Positions 15,090-22,895 of a stretch of DNA of 31,773 nt are shown piece by piece; position 1 is the first letter of the stretch; each line of letters begins with the position of its first letter. A program made the position numbers and the translations under genes. This DNA comes from JBBSEX01 sp038239345 (GTDB lineage: Bacteria; Acidobacteriota; Terriglobia; Bryobacterales; Bryobacteraceae). The stretch covers positions 1-31,773 of the forward strand of contig JBBSEX010000032.1 of NCBI GenBank assembly GCA_038239345.1, in the 5' to 3' direction. The notes beneath the pieces are model-generated. The model was not told where the DNA came from. It worked only from the letters and a program-made list of their open reading frames with translations, and made no database searches.

Positions 15090-15129
15090 GGAAAATCCCG
15101 TGCGCGGGAAGCCGCGCTCGGGATTTTCC
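15090..15129 (-). terminator. long GC-rich hairpin after the PEP-CTERM gene
   Basis: Arms 15090-15107 and 15112-15129 pair over 18 bp with one T-T mismatch and a GAAG loop. It lies 16 bases after the stop of the PEP-CTERM gene. The stem includes TTTT but no free T-run follows, so it may be a weak terminator or an RNA-stabilising structure. Confidence 0.55.
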
Positions 15130-15144
15130 ACCCATCCAAACCGC

Positions 15145-15930
15145 TCAGTCAACGGCTGTCTTGCGGCGGCGATGCGCGAAAAACAACAGGCCACAGCCGG
15201 TGATCACTAGTCCCCAACTCGCTGGTTCAGGAACCACATTCAGCGAAATGCCGTCTAGGTTTATGCTGGGGGGAAGGCCACTCGGAGTCCCAGAAGCCAG
15301 AAAGGTCAGCACGTTGGGTGTGGTCCCTAAGCCATTGTAGGTGAAGTTCACGGTCTTGGTAAACCAACCTGAAAACCCGCCCGCCGGGAGACTTGTTGAA
15401 CTTGGGGAGAATAATAAGTTCGAGCCCAGACTGACGCTCAGAGATTCTGTCGTTGGACCAAATTGATCGTTACGTTGAACGGCTGCCCAACTGAAGGTTA
15501 GCGCATATTGCTGACCTAGCACCAAAGCAACCAAAGGATTGGTACCGACGGGAATCGTTTGGCTGATAGCTGCCGGGAAACTAGGATCACCATCGAGATT
15601 AACAAAGTGACCTGTGCCGTCCGGGTTCGTACACGAGTTGCCGCCAACAAATCCCAATAGAACCGTGCAGGAATTATACGACGCCGGCATATATGCGGGT
15701 AGTGGGCCGGCAACAACGCCGTAGTCATAAACAGCATTAAACCCGGCACCCGCGACACCGTGAACAGACCAATTTGGGATGGTAAGGTTTTGACCTGAAG
15801 CTTGGGACAAATTAACGCCATCTGAAGTGCCAACTGTTTCCAAGCTGCCATTCAAGATGACGCTGGCTTTCGCGGCACTGCCCAAGCTTACTGCGACTGC
15901 AAGACCCAGAACTAGAGATTTGTTGCTCAT
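15145..15930 (-). CDS. PEP-CTERM sorting-domain surface protein
   Basis: 261 aa. A signal peptide (MSNKSLVLGLAVAVSLGSAAKA) leads a beta-rich body of the type seen in exported carbohydrate-binding-like proteins (ILNGSLETVG start, SINLDGISLNVV end). The C-terminus is a textbook PEP-CTERM signal: VPEPASW, a hydrophobic helix GLVITGCGLLFFA, then HRRRK. Exosortase would cut at PEP and anchor or release the protein at the surface. No exosortase gene is in this window, so it must be supplied in trans. AAGGAGG stands nine bases before the ATG. The gene appears unrelated to conjugation and may be cargo. Confidence 0.88.
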   Translation of the reverse strand: MSNKSLVLGLAVAVSLGSAAKASVILNGSLETVGTSDGVNLSQASGQNLTIPNWSVHGVAGAGFNAVYDYGVVAGPLPAYMPASYNSCTVLLGFVGGNSCTNPDGTGHFVNLDGDPSFPAAISQTIPVGTNPLVALVLGQQYALTFSWAAVQRNDQFGPTTESLSVSLGSNLLFSPSSTSLPAGGFSGWFTKTVNFTYNGLGTTPNVLTFLASGTPSGLPPSINLDGISLNVVPEPASWGLVITGCGLLFFAHRRRKTAVD

Positions 15931-15934
15931 ACAA

Positions 15935-16171
15935 TTAGTCCTCCTTGGCTTTCCACGTGATTATACACCCAAGCACCTCCACTTTGCTGGCTTCTTGACT
16001 TTCCCCATCCCGGAACACACCTACCTTACCGGCGACTACCTGTGGTGGTCCCGCTCGGTCCCGCCGATGGGCCGATTCCGGCTCGTTGTTCTCAATGTGG
16101 GGTTGGAGCAGCCGAAACCGCTCCATCGCCAGCCTTCGTGCCTCTTCCGACAGACCCGCCAAGTCGTCCAT
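15935..16171 (-). pseudogene. N-terminal scrap of a Mu/TniA-like DDE transposase
   Basis: The frame starts MDDLAGLSEEARRLAM and continues ERFRLLQPHIENNEP, which resembles the N-terminus of DDE transposases of the Mu/Tn552/TniA group (LSEEARRxALxRFRLLQPHLE). After about 32 residues the match ends and the frame continues with unrelated sequence to a stop that overlaps the ribosome-binding site of the PEP-CTERM gene. It is probably a transposon relic. A perfect 8-bp inverted repeat (16168-16186) surrounds the start region. Confidence 0.4.
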
Positions 16172-16186
16172 ACTCAAAGAGTATGG
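16168..16186. repeat. 8-bp inverted repeat
   Basis: CCATACTC-AAA-GAGTATGG, perfect arms with a 3-base centre, at the start codon of the transposase scrap and about 35 bases beyond the end of the conjugation cluster. It could be an operator or a weak hairpin. Confidence 0.4.
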
Positions 16187-16221
16187 GACCCCCTCTTTAT
16201 CCCTCGTCCATCCGGTTTTAC

Positions 16222-16401
16222 CTAGCTCGCTATCGTGATTTCGACTGGGAGCGTAACCTCAGCTCTCTTGCTGTCTTGCGGTTCGTTCCAGCAGACGACC
16301 AGATGCCGCCCGCAGTCCGGGCACCTGATCTCCACCGGCTGCTCAACGCAGAACTGGTGCCCCCACAGGCAGAGGAACTCATACACCGATCGCAGCCGCA
16401 T
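16222..16401 (-). CDS. small CxxC protein, zinc-ribbon-like
   Basis: 59 aa overlapping the last 23 bases of virB11 in another frame: MRLRSVYEFLCLWGHQF, CVEQPVEIRCPDCGRHL, then VVCWNEPQDS and a beta-like tail VTLPVEITIAS. Cys11, His15, Cys18, the CPDC pair and a further Cys are placed as in small zinc ribbons. GGGAG lies about eight bases before the ATG. A GTG at 16386 is an alternative start. It is the last gene of the conjugation operon. The function is unknown; a regulatory or adaptor role is only a guess. Confidence 0.55.
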   Translation of the reverse strand: MRLRSVYEFLCLWGHQFCVEQPVEIRCPDCGRHLVVCWNEPQDSKRAEVTLPVEITIAS

Positions 16402-17374
16402 GGCTGCGCTCCCGCGCCTCCGAAGCCGGGTAGTGGACCCGGAATTCAAAGCGATCTTTGGCTTGGTCGTACCCCTCCACTTCGACCAGCTCCGAGACGA
16501 TCCGGCGACCGTTGCGCCGTTCGATATGAAGCAGTACGTTAACGGAATCCGCGATGCCGCTCCGGATGGCCTGAAAAGGAAGCTGGACATCGGACTGAAG
16601 GATGCAACTCGCAAGACGAGTGATCGACTGCGCGGCATTATTCGCGTGAATCGTTGCCAAGGTCCCGGAATGGCCCGTGTTGAGCGCCTGGAGCAAATCG
16701 AAAGCCTCGGCGCCGCGCACTTCGCCCACCAAGATGCGGTCGGGCCGGTGCCGCAAAGTGGCTTTGACCAGATCGCGAATTGTAATCGCAGGGGAGCCGG
16801 GCTGTTCGCGGCGCGCTTCAAACCGGACCAGATTTGGTTGTTCGAGATGCAGCTCGGCAGTGTCCTCTATCACCACAATCCGGTCGTGTGGATCAATGAA
16901 CGACGCAAGCGCGTTCAGCATCGTCGTCTTCCCGGTTGAGGTACCGCCGCTCACAAGAATGTTCTTGCGATCCGCGATCGCGGCACGGAGCAGATCGAGA
17001 ACTGCGGGTGTGAGCGTGCCGATCCGCAGCAGCTCCTCTACCGTGAAGAGCTTGGCCGCGAACTTTCGAATAGTCAGCGTCGTCCCGCCGATGCTGCAGG
17101 GCGGAAAGATGGCGGCCACGCGCGAGCCGTCCGGCAGACGGGAGTCGAGTAACGGTCGCTCATCGCTGATCTCGTCACCCAGGCGCCGGGCGATGTTTTT
17201 GACTGCGATCTGAAGCGTCTTTTCTTCCATGGTGACGCCGGGAACTGCCTCCAACTGCCCGCGGCGCTCGATGAACACGCGGGCACTCCCGTTCACCATG
17301 ATTTCAGAGATGTCCTGATCGAGAATCAAATGCTCGATGGGACGGAGGAATGGAAGGATAACTTCAAAGCTCAT
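16379..17374 (-). CDS. virB11: VirB11/TrbB-like conjugation ATPase
   Basis: 331 aa from ATG 17374, which overlaps the upstream stop (ATGA). An N-terminal domain (LILDQDISEIMVNGSARVF) precedes a RecA-like hexameric ATPase core: Walker A GGTSTGKT at 143-150, Asp box VVIEDTAELH around 168-176, Walker B ILVGEVR at 214-220, and His box GHSGTLATIHANN at 234-246. It is the cytoplasmic traffic ATPase that works with VirB4 and VirD4 in type IV secretion and conjugation. Here it sits at the far end of the operon after virD4, whereas in IncP trb operons trbB comes first. Confidence 0.95.
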   Translation of the reverse strand: MSFEVILPFLRPIEHLILDQDISEIMVNGSARVFIERRGQLEAVPGVTMEEKTLQIAVKNIARRLGDEISDERPLLDSRLPDGSRVAAIFPPCSIGGTTLTIRKFAAKLFTVEELLRIGTLTPAVLDLLRAAIADRKNILVSGGTSTGKTTMLNALASFIDPHDRIVVIEDTAELHLEQPNLVRFEARREQPGSPAITIRDLVKATLRHRPDRILVGEVRGAEAFDLLQALNTGHSGTLATIHANNAAQSITRLASCILQSDVQLPFQAIRSGIADSVNVLLHIERRNGRRIVSELVEVEGYDQAKDRFEFRVHYPASEARERSHAAAIGV

Positions 17375-17664
17375 CGGTGCGCCTCCGCTCTGGATACGGG
17401 CTCCTGAACGAACTGTCCTGAAGGAGTCTCCCGCCAGGTCGTCAAGTGATTGCCAAGCGAACATTCGCCAGGCCACAACCCCTTGATGGATTGCCGGACG
17501 GCGCTCACGGCCATGATGCCGGCGAATATGGCTATTCCCGCTGCCATAATCCGCGCGGGCGTCCTCGCCACGTCCTCACGCCTCATCATGATTGCCAGAA
17601 CCCCGCTCAGGATTGCGATCGCAATTGCCCAAATGCTCCAGTGAAAGATTGCTCTGGGGTCCAT
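17371..17664 (-). CDS. small two-helix membrane protein of the conjugation operon
   Basis: 97 aa from ATG 17664, one base after the virD4 stop; its own stop overlaps the virB11 ATG. Two membrane segments are clear: IFHWSIWAIAIAILSGVLAI and ARIMAAGIAIFAGIMAVSAV, joined by a basic loop (MRREDVARTPAR). The soluble tail is about 45 residues. The family was not recognised. Position between the coupling protein and the traffic ATPase suggests an accessory subunit at the inner membrane, by inference only. Confidence 0.75.
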   Translation of the reverse strand: MDPRAIFHWSIWAIAIAILSGVLAIMMRREDVARTPARIMAAGIAIFAGIMAVSAVRQSIKGLWPGECSLGNHLTTWRETPSGQFVQEPVSRAEAHR

Positions 17665-17665
17665 G

Positions 17666-19660
17666 TCAGATGAGTCCTTTTTTGAGTTGCTCGAAATAGT
17701 TGAGGTTCGGGTCAAGATAGTACGGCTTCAGATAACAAAACGTGGGGGGCAGCGGATTTACGCCGTCATAGGCCAGCACGATTGATTCAGCGTTCTTCAA
17801 TTCGCTGAAAATCTTCGGCTCGAATACAAAGTCGCGCTGGAGGTTGTAGCTCTTGCTGGTGCTGACGCTCGAACGGTGCGCCGTCGTCCGCCCGGAGAAC
17901 AGACTCACTTTCGCGTCATGCCCGTTTTCCGAAATGCTGTAGTTCAGCTTGAACTGCTCCTCTTTGCCGCACAGCTCGGAGGCCGTCTTCGTGCTGAAAT
18001 CATCCGACAGCGCGAGGAAGATTTTTGTCCGAAACGTCTGGAGCAATGTTCTCCAGGACTCCCCGGTCAACGTGGAACGTAGCGAGCTGACGCTCTGGGT
18101 CGCCACAACGGCAATGCACTTGGCCTGTCGCGAGAGGGCGAAGAACTTTTCGTCGCCGGTCGGATCGCTTTCGCCCACGGTCGCAAATGCCTGGTACTCA
18201 TCGCAGAGGAACATTACGGGCCGGAAGTATCTGTCCTTGTGCTTCTCCATCTCTGGAATCCGCCCGATCATGGCCCGCTGGAAATCCTGCTTCATGAGGG
18301 TGCCGATGGTCTTCGCAAGACCCGGATTCGCGGCGACGGGGAAGTTCAGCGCTACAACTTTGCCGGATTCGATCAGGTCCGCAAACTTCGGAAACGGTTT
18401 GCCATACATGCCGTCCTGGTTTGCGCCTCCTGTGTCGTAGGTCTCCTTCGGCGGGCAGAACGTATACTTCACCGACGGGTTGTCGTCGAACAGAGACAGG
18501 AACACCGAGATGCCTTCCACGATGGAGGTACGGAGCTTCGGCTCGATCTTCATCCAGTCGTGATGGAACCAGCGTTTGACGGCCGCAAACTGCGCCTGTT
18601 TCCGTGTGTCGCCCGACACCTTGCCGCCGCTTTTTGAAAGCAGGTCATATTTGATCTTCTTCCCGTTCAGGTATTGCTCCAGCTCCTCCGACTGTTTCGC
18701 CTTCATCGAGTGCGCCTCGTCGTCCTGCTCCCAGACGAAACGGTCCAGATCGCGATTCGCCAGATACGTATCCACATCGATTAGGACGAAGTGGGTGCTC
18801 ATCATCTCCTCGCCTTTCTGAATCTTCTCGGCAAGCAACGCCTGGTTGATGGCGCACTCGTACACGTCAAACAGCGTCACGTAATCCCAGAGCGTCTTGT
18901 GGAGCAGAATGATGAACTTGACTAGGTTCGTATAGGCCTGTTGCCAGAACGGTTCTTTCCCCTTGCCGAACAGGTTATTCAGCAGACTCGCAATGCCGTA
19001 GGCCAGCGCGTATGCTTCCAGGTCGTTGTGCAGTGGGTTGTAACGGTACTCGGAGTCGAGCGCGATCTCCAGGTAATCCTCCTCGCGTCCGTACTCTTTC
19101 AGCAGGTCTCGGAGCTTGTAGCAGAAGTCGCCTTTGACTTCGAGCATCATCCCCGCAGCCCGGCGTTTCGGATCGTGCGCGGCGTAGCCAAGGATCTGTT
19201 CGGCGAAGGGGTACATGCAGCAGCTCGTTTTGCCGCTGCCGATGGCGCCGAACACGGCGATCCCCGTATACAGCCCCCGCTCCGGGAGAGCGAGCCATTG
19301 CGGCGTCTCGGCAGGTTCCCGTTTCTTCGGCTCATGGACCTCGCCGACAACTACGAAGAGCTGGTCGCGCGAGGCCGGCTTTGGGTATAGCGGAAGCTTG
19401 GCCAGATGCTTTTTCCGCTCCTGCTTCATGACGAAGATGTAGGCGAATGAGAACAGCAGCGAAAAGGCGATATACGGCGTCGTGAACAGCATGGCCGTGT
19501 AGGTCCACCGGAAACCCTGAAAGATCCCTGGCCGCTGAGCGTGGATGAACTCTAGGAGGCTGTTATCCGCCGGAAACGGACAGCGGAAGAATAGGGTCAT
19601 CCCAATGGTCGATGCCAATAGGAAACTGATGAACAACCGGTTCTCAACGGCTTTTCTCAA
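17666..19660 (-). CDS. virD4: VirD4/TraG-type coupling protein
   Basis: 664 aa from a TTG at 19660 that has GGAGG six bases upstream; another TTG at 19684 is possible (672 aa). Two N-terminal membrane segments (FISFLLASTIGMTLFF and TPYIAFSLLFSFAYIFVM) anchor a large cytoplasmic ATPase with Walker A GAIGSGKT at about 138-145, Walker B VMFLCDE at about 482-488 and the sensor VVATQS. It carries the relaxase-DNA complex to the secretion channel. It follows the ribbon-helix-helix gene closely (stop at 19692). Confidence 0.93.
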   Translation of the reverse strand: MRKAVENRLFISFLLASTIGMTLFFRCPFPADNSLLEFIHAQRPGIFQGFRWTYTAMLFTTPYIAFSLLFSFAYIFVMKQERKKHLAKLPLYPKPASRDQLFVVVGEVHEPKKREPAETPQWLALPERGLYTGIAVFGAIGSGKTSCCMYPFAEQILGYAAHDPKRRAAGMMLEVKGDFCYKLRDLLKEYGREEDYLEIALDSEYRYNPLHNDLEAYALAYGIASLLNNLFGKGKEPFWQQAYTNLVKFIILLHKTLWDYVTLFDVYECAINQALLAEKIQKGEEMMSTHFVLIDVDTYLANRDLDRFVWEQDDEAHSMKAKQSEELEQYLNGKKIKYDLLSKSGGKVSGDTRKQAQFAAVKRWFHHDWMKIEPKLRTSIVEGISVFLSLFDDNPSVKYTFCPPKETYDTGGANQDGMYGKPFPKFADLIESGKVVALNFPVAANPGLAKTIGTLMKQDFQRAMIGRIPEMEKHKDRYFRPVMFLCDEYQAFATVGESDPTGDEKFFALSRQAKCIAVVATQSVSSLRSTLTGESWRTLLQTFRTKIFLALSDDFSTKTASELCGKEEQFKLNYSISENGHDAKVSLFSGRTTAHRSSVSTSKSYNLQRDFVFEPKIFSELKNAESIVLAYDGVNPLPPTFCYLKPYYLDPNLNYFEQLKKGLI

Positions 19661-19691
19661 GGTGGACCTCCACGAAGCTCCCAAACTTGTC

Positions 19692-19967
19692 CTAAGAAAC
19701 CGCCGCGGACGCTACCGCTTCCGGCATCCGGCGCCGGGAGCTCTTCGGGGCGCCATCAGCCTTCGCTTCGGCCCGGCGCTCGTTGCGCCAGCTCAGGAAT
19801 GCTCTGTCCTTGCGGAAAGCCTTGCGCAGGACCTCGGTGATGATATATCCGTGCGGGCTTTCCAGGAACTCGGAATACTCGCGGAGAGTCTGAGCGACCT
19901 CAGCATCGAGGCGAACTTCGATCTTCTCGTCATTCTGCTTTTTTTGAGGTTGGATAAACGTCTTCAT
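19692..19967 (-). CDS. ribbon-helix-helix protein, candidate relaxosome accessory factor
   Basis: 91 aa from ATG 19967 with AAGGAGA just upstream. The core EKIEVRLDAEVAQTLREYSE, followed by IITEVLRKAFRKDRAFLSW, has the strand and two helices of a CopG/MetJ-type DNA-binding domain. The C-terminus is basic and Ala-rich. The frame is open far upstream (to 20288), but that region is the palindromic non-coding stretch. Proteins of this kind, such as NikA or TraK/MobC-like factors, bind oriT beside the relaxase. Being next to a nested palindrome and virD4 makes this the likely role here. A plain transcription regulator is the alternative. Confidence 0.78.
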   Translation of the reverse strand: MKTFIQPQKKQNDEKIEVRLDAEVAQTLREYSEFLESPHGYIITEVLRKAFRKDRAFLSWRNERRAEAKADGAPKSSRRRMPEAVASAAVS

Positions 19968-20287
19968 CTGTCTCCTTTGATCTAAGCGGCAGACGGCAGT
20001 TCCCTGCCCGCGCCGCGAAACTGAATACCACTCGGCAGAGCGGATCAATCCGGGGTTCAGTCGGGGGCGACCCCCGCAGCGACGGCAGGAGCGAGGACAA
20101 GGCTTTGGCGGCAATCGCCGCCTAAAGCCGGGGTCGCTCCCGACTGAACCCCGACCCCGGCAACCGCCACAAAGCGGGTGCCGGGCACCACTAAACTCCG
20201 TGCACAGCGCCACTTTACAATCCACAGGAGGCAGAAGAGAGAGCAGAAATCTACCCAGAAGGTTCGATGTGCGGCTACCTTCTGCCA
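19968..20287. other. non-coding region with nested palindromes, candidate oriT
   Basis: This 320-base gap is the only long non-coding stretch in the conjugation operon. It contains a 24-bp inverted repeat (20051-20074 and 20130-20153, one mismatch) that encloses a second hairpin (20101-20112 with 20117-20129, one bulged T, loop AATC). A small dyad GGTGCC-G-GGCACC lies at 20177-20189. It is flanked by a ribbon-helix-helix gene and by Replic_Relax-like genes. This layout suits an origin of transfer. A transcription terminator or attenuator is the alternative. Confidence 0.5.
20051..20153. repeat. 24-bp inverted repeat enclosing a 12-bp hairpin
   Basis: Outer arms start CGGGGTTCAGTCGGG at 20051 and end CCCGACTGAACCCCG at 20153, 23 of 24 pairs. 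The inner stem GGCTTTGGCGGC pairs with GCCGCC-(T)-AAAGCC and directly abuts the right outer arm. Such a nested fold is well beyond chance in appearance. Confidence 0.8.
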
Positions 20288-21325
20288 TTAGCCCTCCCGC
20301 CTCCCGAAATTGCCGTGGTGTAAATTCCCGAAGAGCTCGTATCTGAACCTCAATTCGTGGCCCAGAAACGCTCGCGCTCCACTCGGCCTTTCAGTGCTCT
20401 GCGGAGCTAGTTTTTGGAGGATTGCGCGATCGCCGCCGGTCTTCCACACTTCAAAGAGACCGTCGTATTTCCCGCTTTCGAACGCATCGCGATCTTCACG
20501 AAACTGGATCAATTTCGGTTGCGTAAAGCGCTTGAAATCCTTCTTCTCGTAAGCATCGCGGTCTTCGAAATAACTGAGGAGCCGGGTGATGAGGGGATCA
20601 ATCGGAGGGCAGCCTCCACCGTTCAGGATCATTCGCACGAACGCTCGTCTTGCCGGTTCAAACTGTTCCGGGAAGCAGGCTACATAGACAACGCGGAAGA
20701 CGCTGATTCGGACAAATAAAGCACGGTACTGCTGAAGGTAGTTTTCAAAGCGGGAGGTGCCGTGTTGCCCCTCGTCGATGTAGCAAAACTGAACTATCGG
20801 TATCGGGCTGTGATCATCCCCAGAGAGAAAGATTGGGTACTTATCCACGAAGTAACGATCCGTCGTGACTTTCCGGTCTTCGGAAACATAGCGCTTCCGT
20901 GGAAGATCCTGAGGATCGATTTGGGCACCGGAGAAGTACTCGACCTTTTCGCGTTCCGTTCCAAGAAAAGAGACATTCGGATGCTGGATTACAAAATCGA
21001 GGGCCATCAAACGGCTTTTGATCGTTAACACCTCATGGGCACGCCGATTGCGATTATCCGGTTCGCCAAGAGCCTCAAAAAAGGGTTTCGAGCACAGGTT
21101 GTACAGAGTTCGATTGTGCCGGAGTACCTGTGCTTTCGCGTGCCCGTATTTGACGACTTTCTCCGCCAAAGCAACATCGGCCCAACCGAACGCTTTGCCC
21201 ACAAAAGCAAGAAATTGCCGGCGGACAAAGTATCCACTGTGGAGCGCGGCCAGGCAAAGGAACTCTGCCTCCCGGTCCGTGTATCCGAGTGTTTTTAGGT
21301 TGCTGATGCGTTCCTGATTCGTCAC
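20288..21325 (-). CDS. Replic_Relax-like winged-helix protein of the transfer region
   Basis: 345 aa from GTG 21325, ten bases after the stop of the previous gene. The N-terminal 110 residues (TDREAEFLCLAALHSGYFVRR, QFLAFVGKAFG, HNRTLYNLCSKPFFEAL) have the pattern of the winged-helix region of replication-relaxation (Replic_Relax) proteins. The remaining part has alternating strands and helices (ALDFVIQHPNVSFLGTEREK, PIPIVQFCYIDEG, SVFRVVYVACFPEQFEPA) and may be a degenerate nuclease-like fold. No HUH or Tyr relaxase motif was seen. It probably acts in processing or regulating transfer DNA, by inference from position. It could instead be a repressor. Confidence 0.55.
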   Translation of the reverse strand: MTNQERISNLKTLGYTDREAEFLCLAALHSGYFVRRQFLAFVGKAFGWADVALAEKVVKYGHAKAQVLRHNRTLYNLCSKPFFEALGEPDNRNRRAHEVLTIKSRLMALDFVIQHPNVSFLGTEREKVEYFSGAQIDPQDLPRKRYVSEDRKVTTDRYFVDKYPIFLSGDDHSPIPIVQFCYIDEGQHGTSRFENYLQQYRALFVRISVFRVVYVACFPEQFEPARRAFVRMILNGGGCPPIDPLITRLLSYFEDRDAYEKKDFKRFTQPKLIQFREDRDAFESGKYDGLFEVWKTGGDRAILQKLAPQSTERPSGARAFLGHELRFRYELFGNLHHGNFGRREG

Positions 21326-21334
21326 AACTTTTGC

Positions 21335-22600
21335 CTATATGGAGATCAACCCGGCCACGATCTCCGGGTCCTGAAGCGCGGGGCTTCCTACGGCACTGTC
21401 AGGCGCGTAAATCTTCAAACCGGCCGCGTGTTTCGCCTGCACCTGGGAGTTTTTGTAATCGCCCGTCGCCAGCTCCAGATCGACCTTATCCATTTCCTGA
21501 TCGCGCGTTTCGTATTCAATTCGGAGGTCTGGAAACACAACTCGCCCCGACACAACTTTGAGGCCGTGTTGCTCCGCAATCTCCTCCTTTCTGGCTGCGT
21601 AATCCGGGTCGGATGGGTTCTTCTCTTTGTTCAGCTCGGAGAACACTTCTTTCTTCAGTTCGAAATCCAAAACAACACGCTTGATCGATCCGCCGTCGCG
21701 CTCGATCCGGGCTTCTTCCGCCTGATACATACGGTAGATCCCGACATCATGTTTCACCTCGGCGGGCTTCACAAAACCCGCGTGGTATTGCTGCTGCGGG
21801 GCGTTTCCCGGCTTCTCTTTCTCTGCCTTTCGGAGCTGATTCCGGCCCTGCTGAGTGAGCACGAGAACTTTGTATTCCTGCCCCGATTTGGAATGCTGGA
21901 CGGTGCGCCGTTCAGCCATTCCGCGATTAGACAGAGCGCGGATGTCCTGCTGGAAGTGATTGAAGTTTCCGCCGTACCGATGCTGGATAAGGTCCTCCGC
22001 TTTTACGGTGCGGAATCTACCGACCTCAGCCATTAAGGCTTTCTGGTCTGGGCTCAATCCACTGTCGCGATCACGGGTCCGGTTCTCAGGACGCTCCGAC
22101 GATTCCTGACTCCGACCACGAGTGGCATTGTAGGGGTCGGGCCGTTGAAAGCCCGCGTTTTCAAGTGCGCGCCGAAGAGTCGAACCATCGCGACCGGTGT
22201 CGAATTGTACGCCTTTCCGTTGCTGAAGCCCCTGCGCCGTATACTCACGTCCGATGCTCGATCCTTTGATCGTTCTGCCCTGAAACCGATACGACATGCC
22301 ATTCAATCTTCCGCTCGACTGAATGCTTGGAATGGCCGCAACACCTTGCTTTTCGAGCCGCTCGATAAAGTGCGACATCGTGGGCTTATCGCTCGCCGCC
22401 TGATCAATTACGGTCGCCAACCCCACAACGGAATCGGCGCTGCCACGGCTACCAGAGATGCGGCCGCTCTTCTCGCGGCGCTCATCGTCTGACGCGCTCG
22501 ATCCGCTGCCGCCCGCTCTGCCCTGTGACAGTGTCATGCGGCTTTGTTGTTGCTCTTCCCGCACGCGTTGGCTGTCTTCGCGATCAATGGAACGGCTCAT
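21335..22600 (-). CDS. relaxase-C-terminus-like / Replic_Relax-like composite protein
   Basis: 421 aa, four bases after the upstream stop. Three parts are visible. (1) About 74-134, FIERLEKQGVAAIPSIQSSG, then GMSYRFQGRTIKGSSIGREY, resembles the module found after the catalytic domain in many mobilisation relaxases (GxSFxxxGxxxKGSxLGRxY). (2) About 183-255 is a winged helix ending in VLTQQGRNQL. (3) About 283-400 has VVFPDLRIEYE and KVDLELATGDYKN, the PD...DxE pattern of the nuclease-like half of Replic_Relax proteins. The N-terminal 70 residues are polar and disordered-looking. No HUH histidine triad is present. It may be the protein that partners with, or replaces, the relaxase. Confidence 0.6.
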   Translation of the reverse strand: MSRSIDREDSQRVREEQQQSRMTLSQGRAGGSGSSASDDERREKSGRISGSRGSADSVVGLATVIDQAASDKPTMSHFIERLEKQGVAAIPSIQSSGRLNGMSYRFQGRTIKGSSIGREYTAQGLQQRKGVQFDTGRDGSTLRRALENAGFQRPDPYNATRGRSQESSERPENRTRDRDSGLSPDQKALMAEVGRFRTVKAEDLIQHRYGGNFNHFQQDIRALSNRGMAERRTVQHSKSGQEYKVLVLTQQGRNQLRKAEKEKPGNAPQQQYHAGFVKPAEVKHDVGIYRMYQAEEARIERDGGSIKRVVLDFELKKEVFSELNKEKNPSDPDYAARKEEIAEQHGLKVVSGRVVFPDLRIEYETRDQEMDKVDLELATGDYKNSQVQAKHAAGLKIYAPDSAVGSPALQDPEIVAGLISI

Positions 22601-22604
22601 AATT

Positions 22605-22895
22605 CTATTCCGTCAGGCGTTCGGAAAGCTCTTCGGAAATGCTCGATCCGGTGCGCAGCTGTTTCTCGACGTGGGCGAGTTTCCGTCCGGTATCCCGCAG
22701 GAACAGTTTGCGGTTCAGCACCAGAATCCCTGCAAAGAGATTCAGGAAAGCCATCAGGCAAAACCAGCCGATTGTCGCGCCGTAGCGATGCAGGATGAAT
22801 GTGCGATACGGAGCGAGAAATGTCAGTTCACCCATCAGGTAAAAACCACAAGCGAGGGAGAGAATGGAAGCGACAAAGATCGAGCTGGCGATCAC
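22605..22895 (-). CDS. small two-helix membrane protein of the conjugation operon
   Basis: 96 aa starting at GTG 22895, which overlaps the virB8 stop (GTGA). Two membrane helices (IFVASILSLACGFYLMGEL and TIGWFCLMAFLNLFAGILVL) are followed by a basic, coiled tail (DTGRKLAHVEKQLRTGSSIS). Not recognised. It lies where trb operons often carry small accessory or entry-exclusion genes, but nothing in the sequence shows such a role. Confidence 0.7.
   Translation of the reverse strand: MIASSIFVASILSLACGFYLMGELTFLAPYRTFILHRYGATIGWFCLMAFLNLFAGILVLNRKLFLRDTGRKLAHVEKQLRTGSSISEELSERLTE

Noticed and set aside
14660..15340. 226-aa plus-strand frame
   Set aside because: Gln/Arg-rich shadow of the sterol desaturase and the hairpin region.
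16235..16939. 234-aa plus-strand frame
   Set aside because: Antisense to virB11, which has all ATPase motifs.
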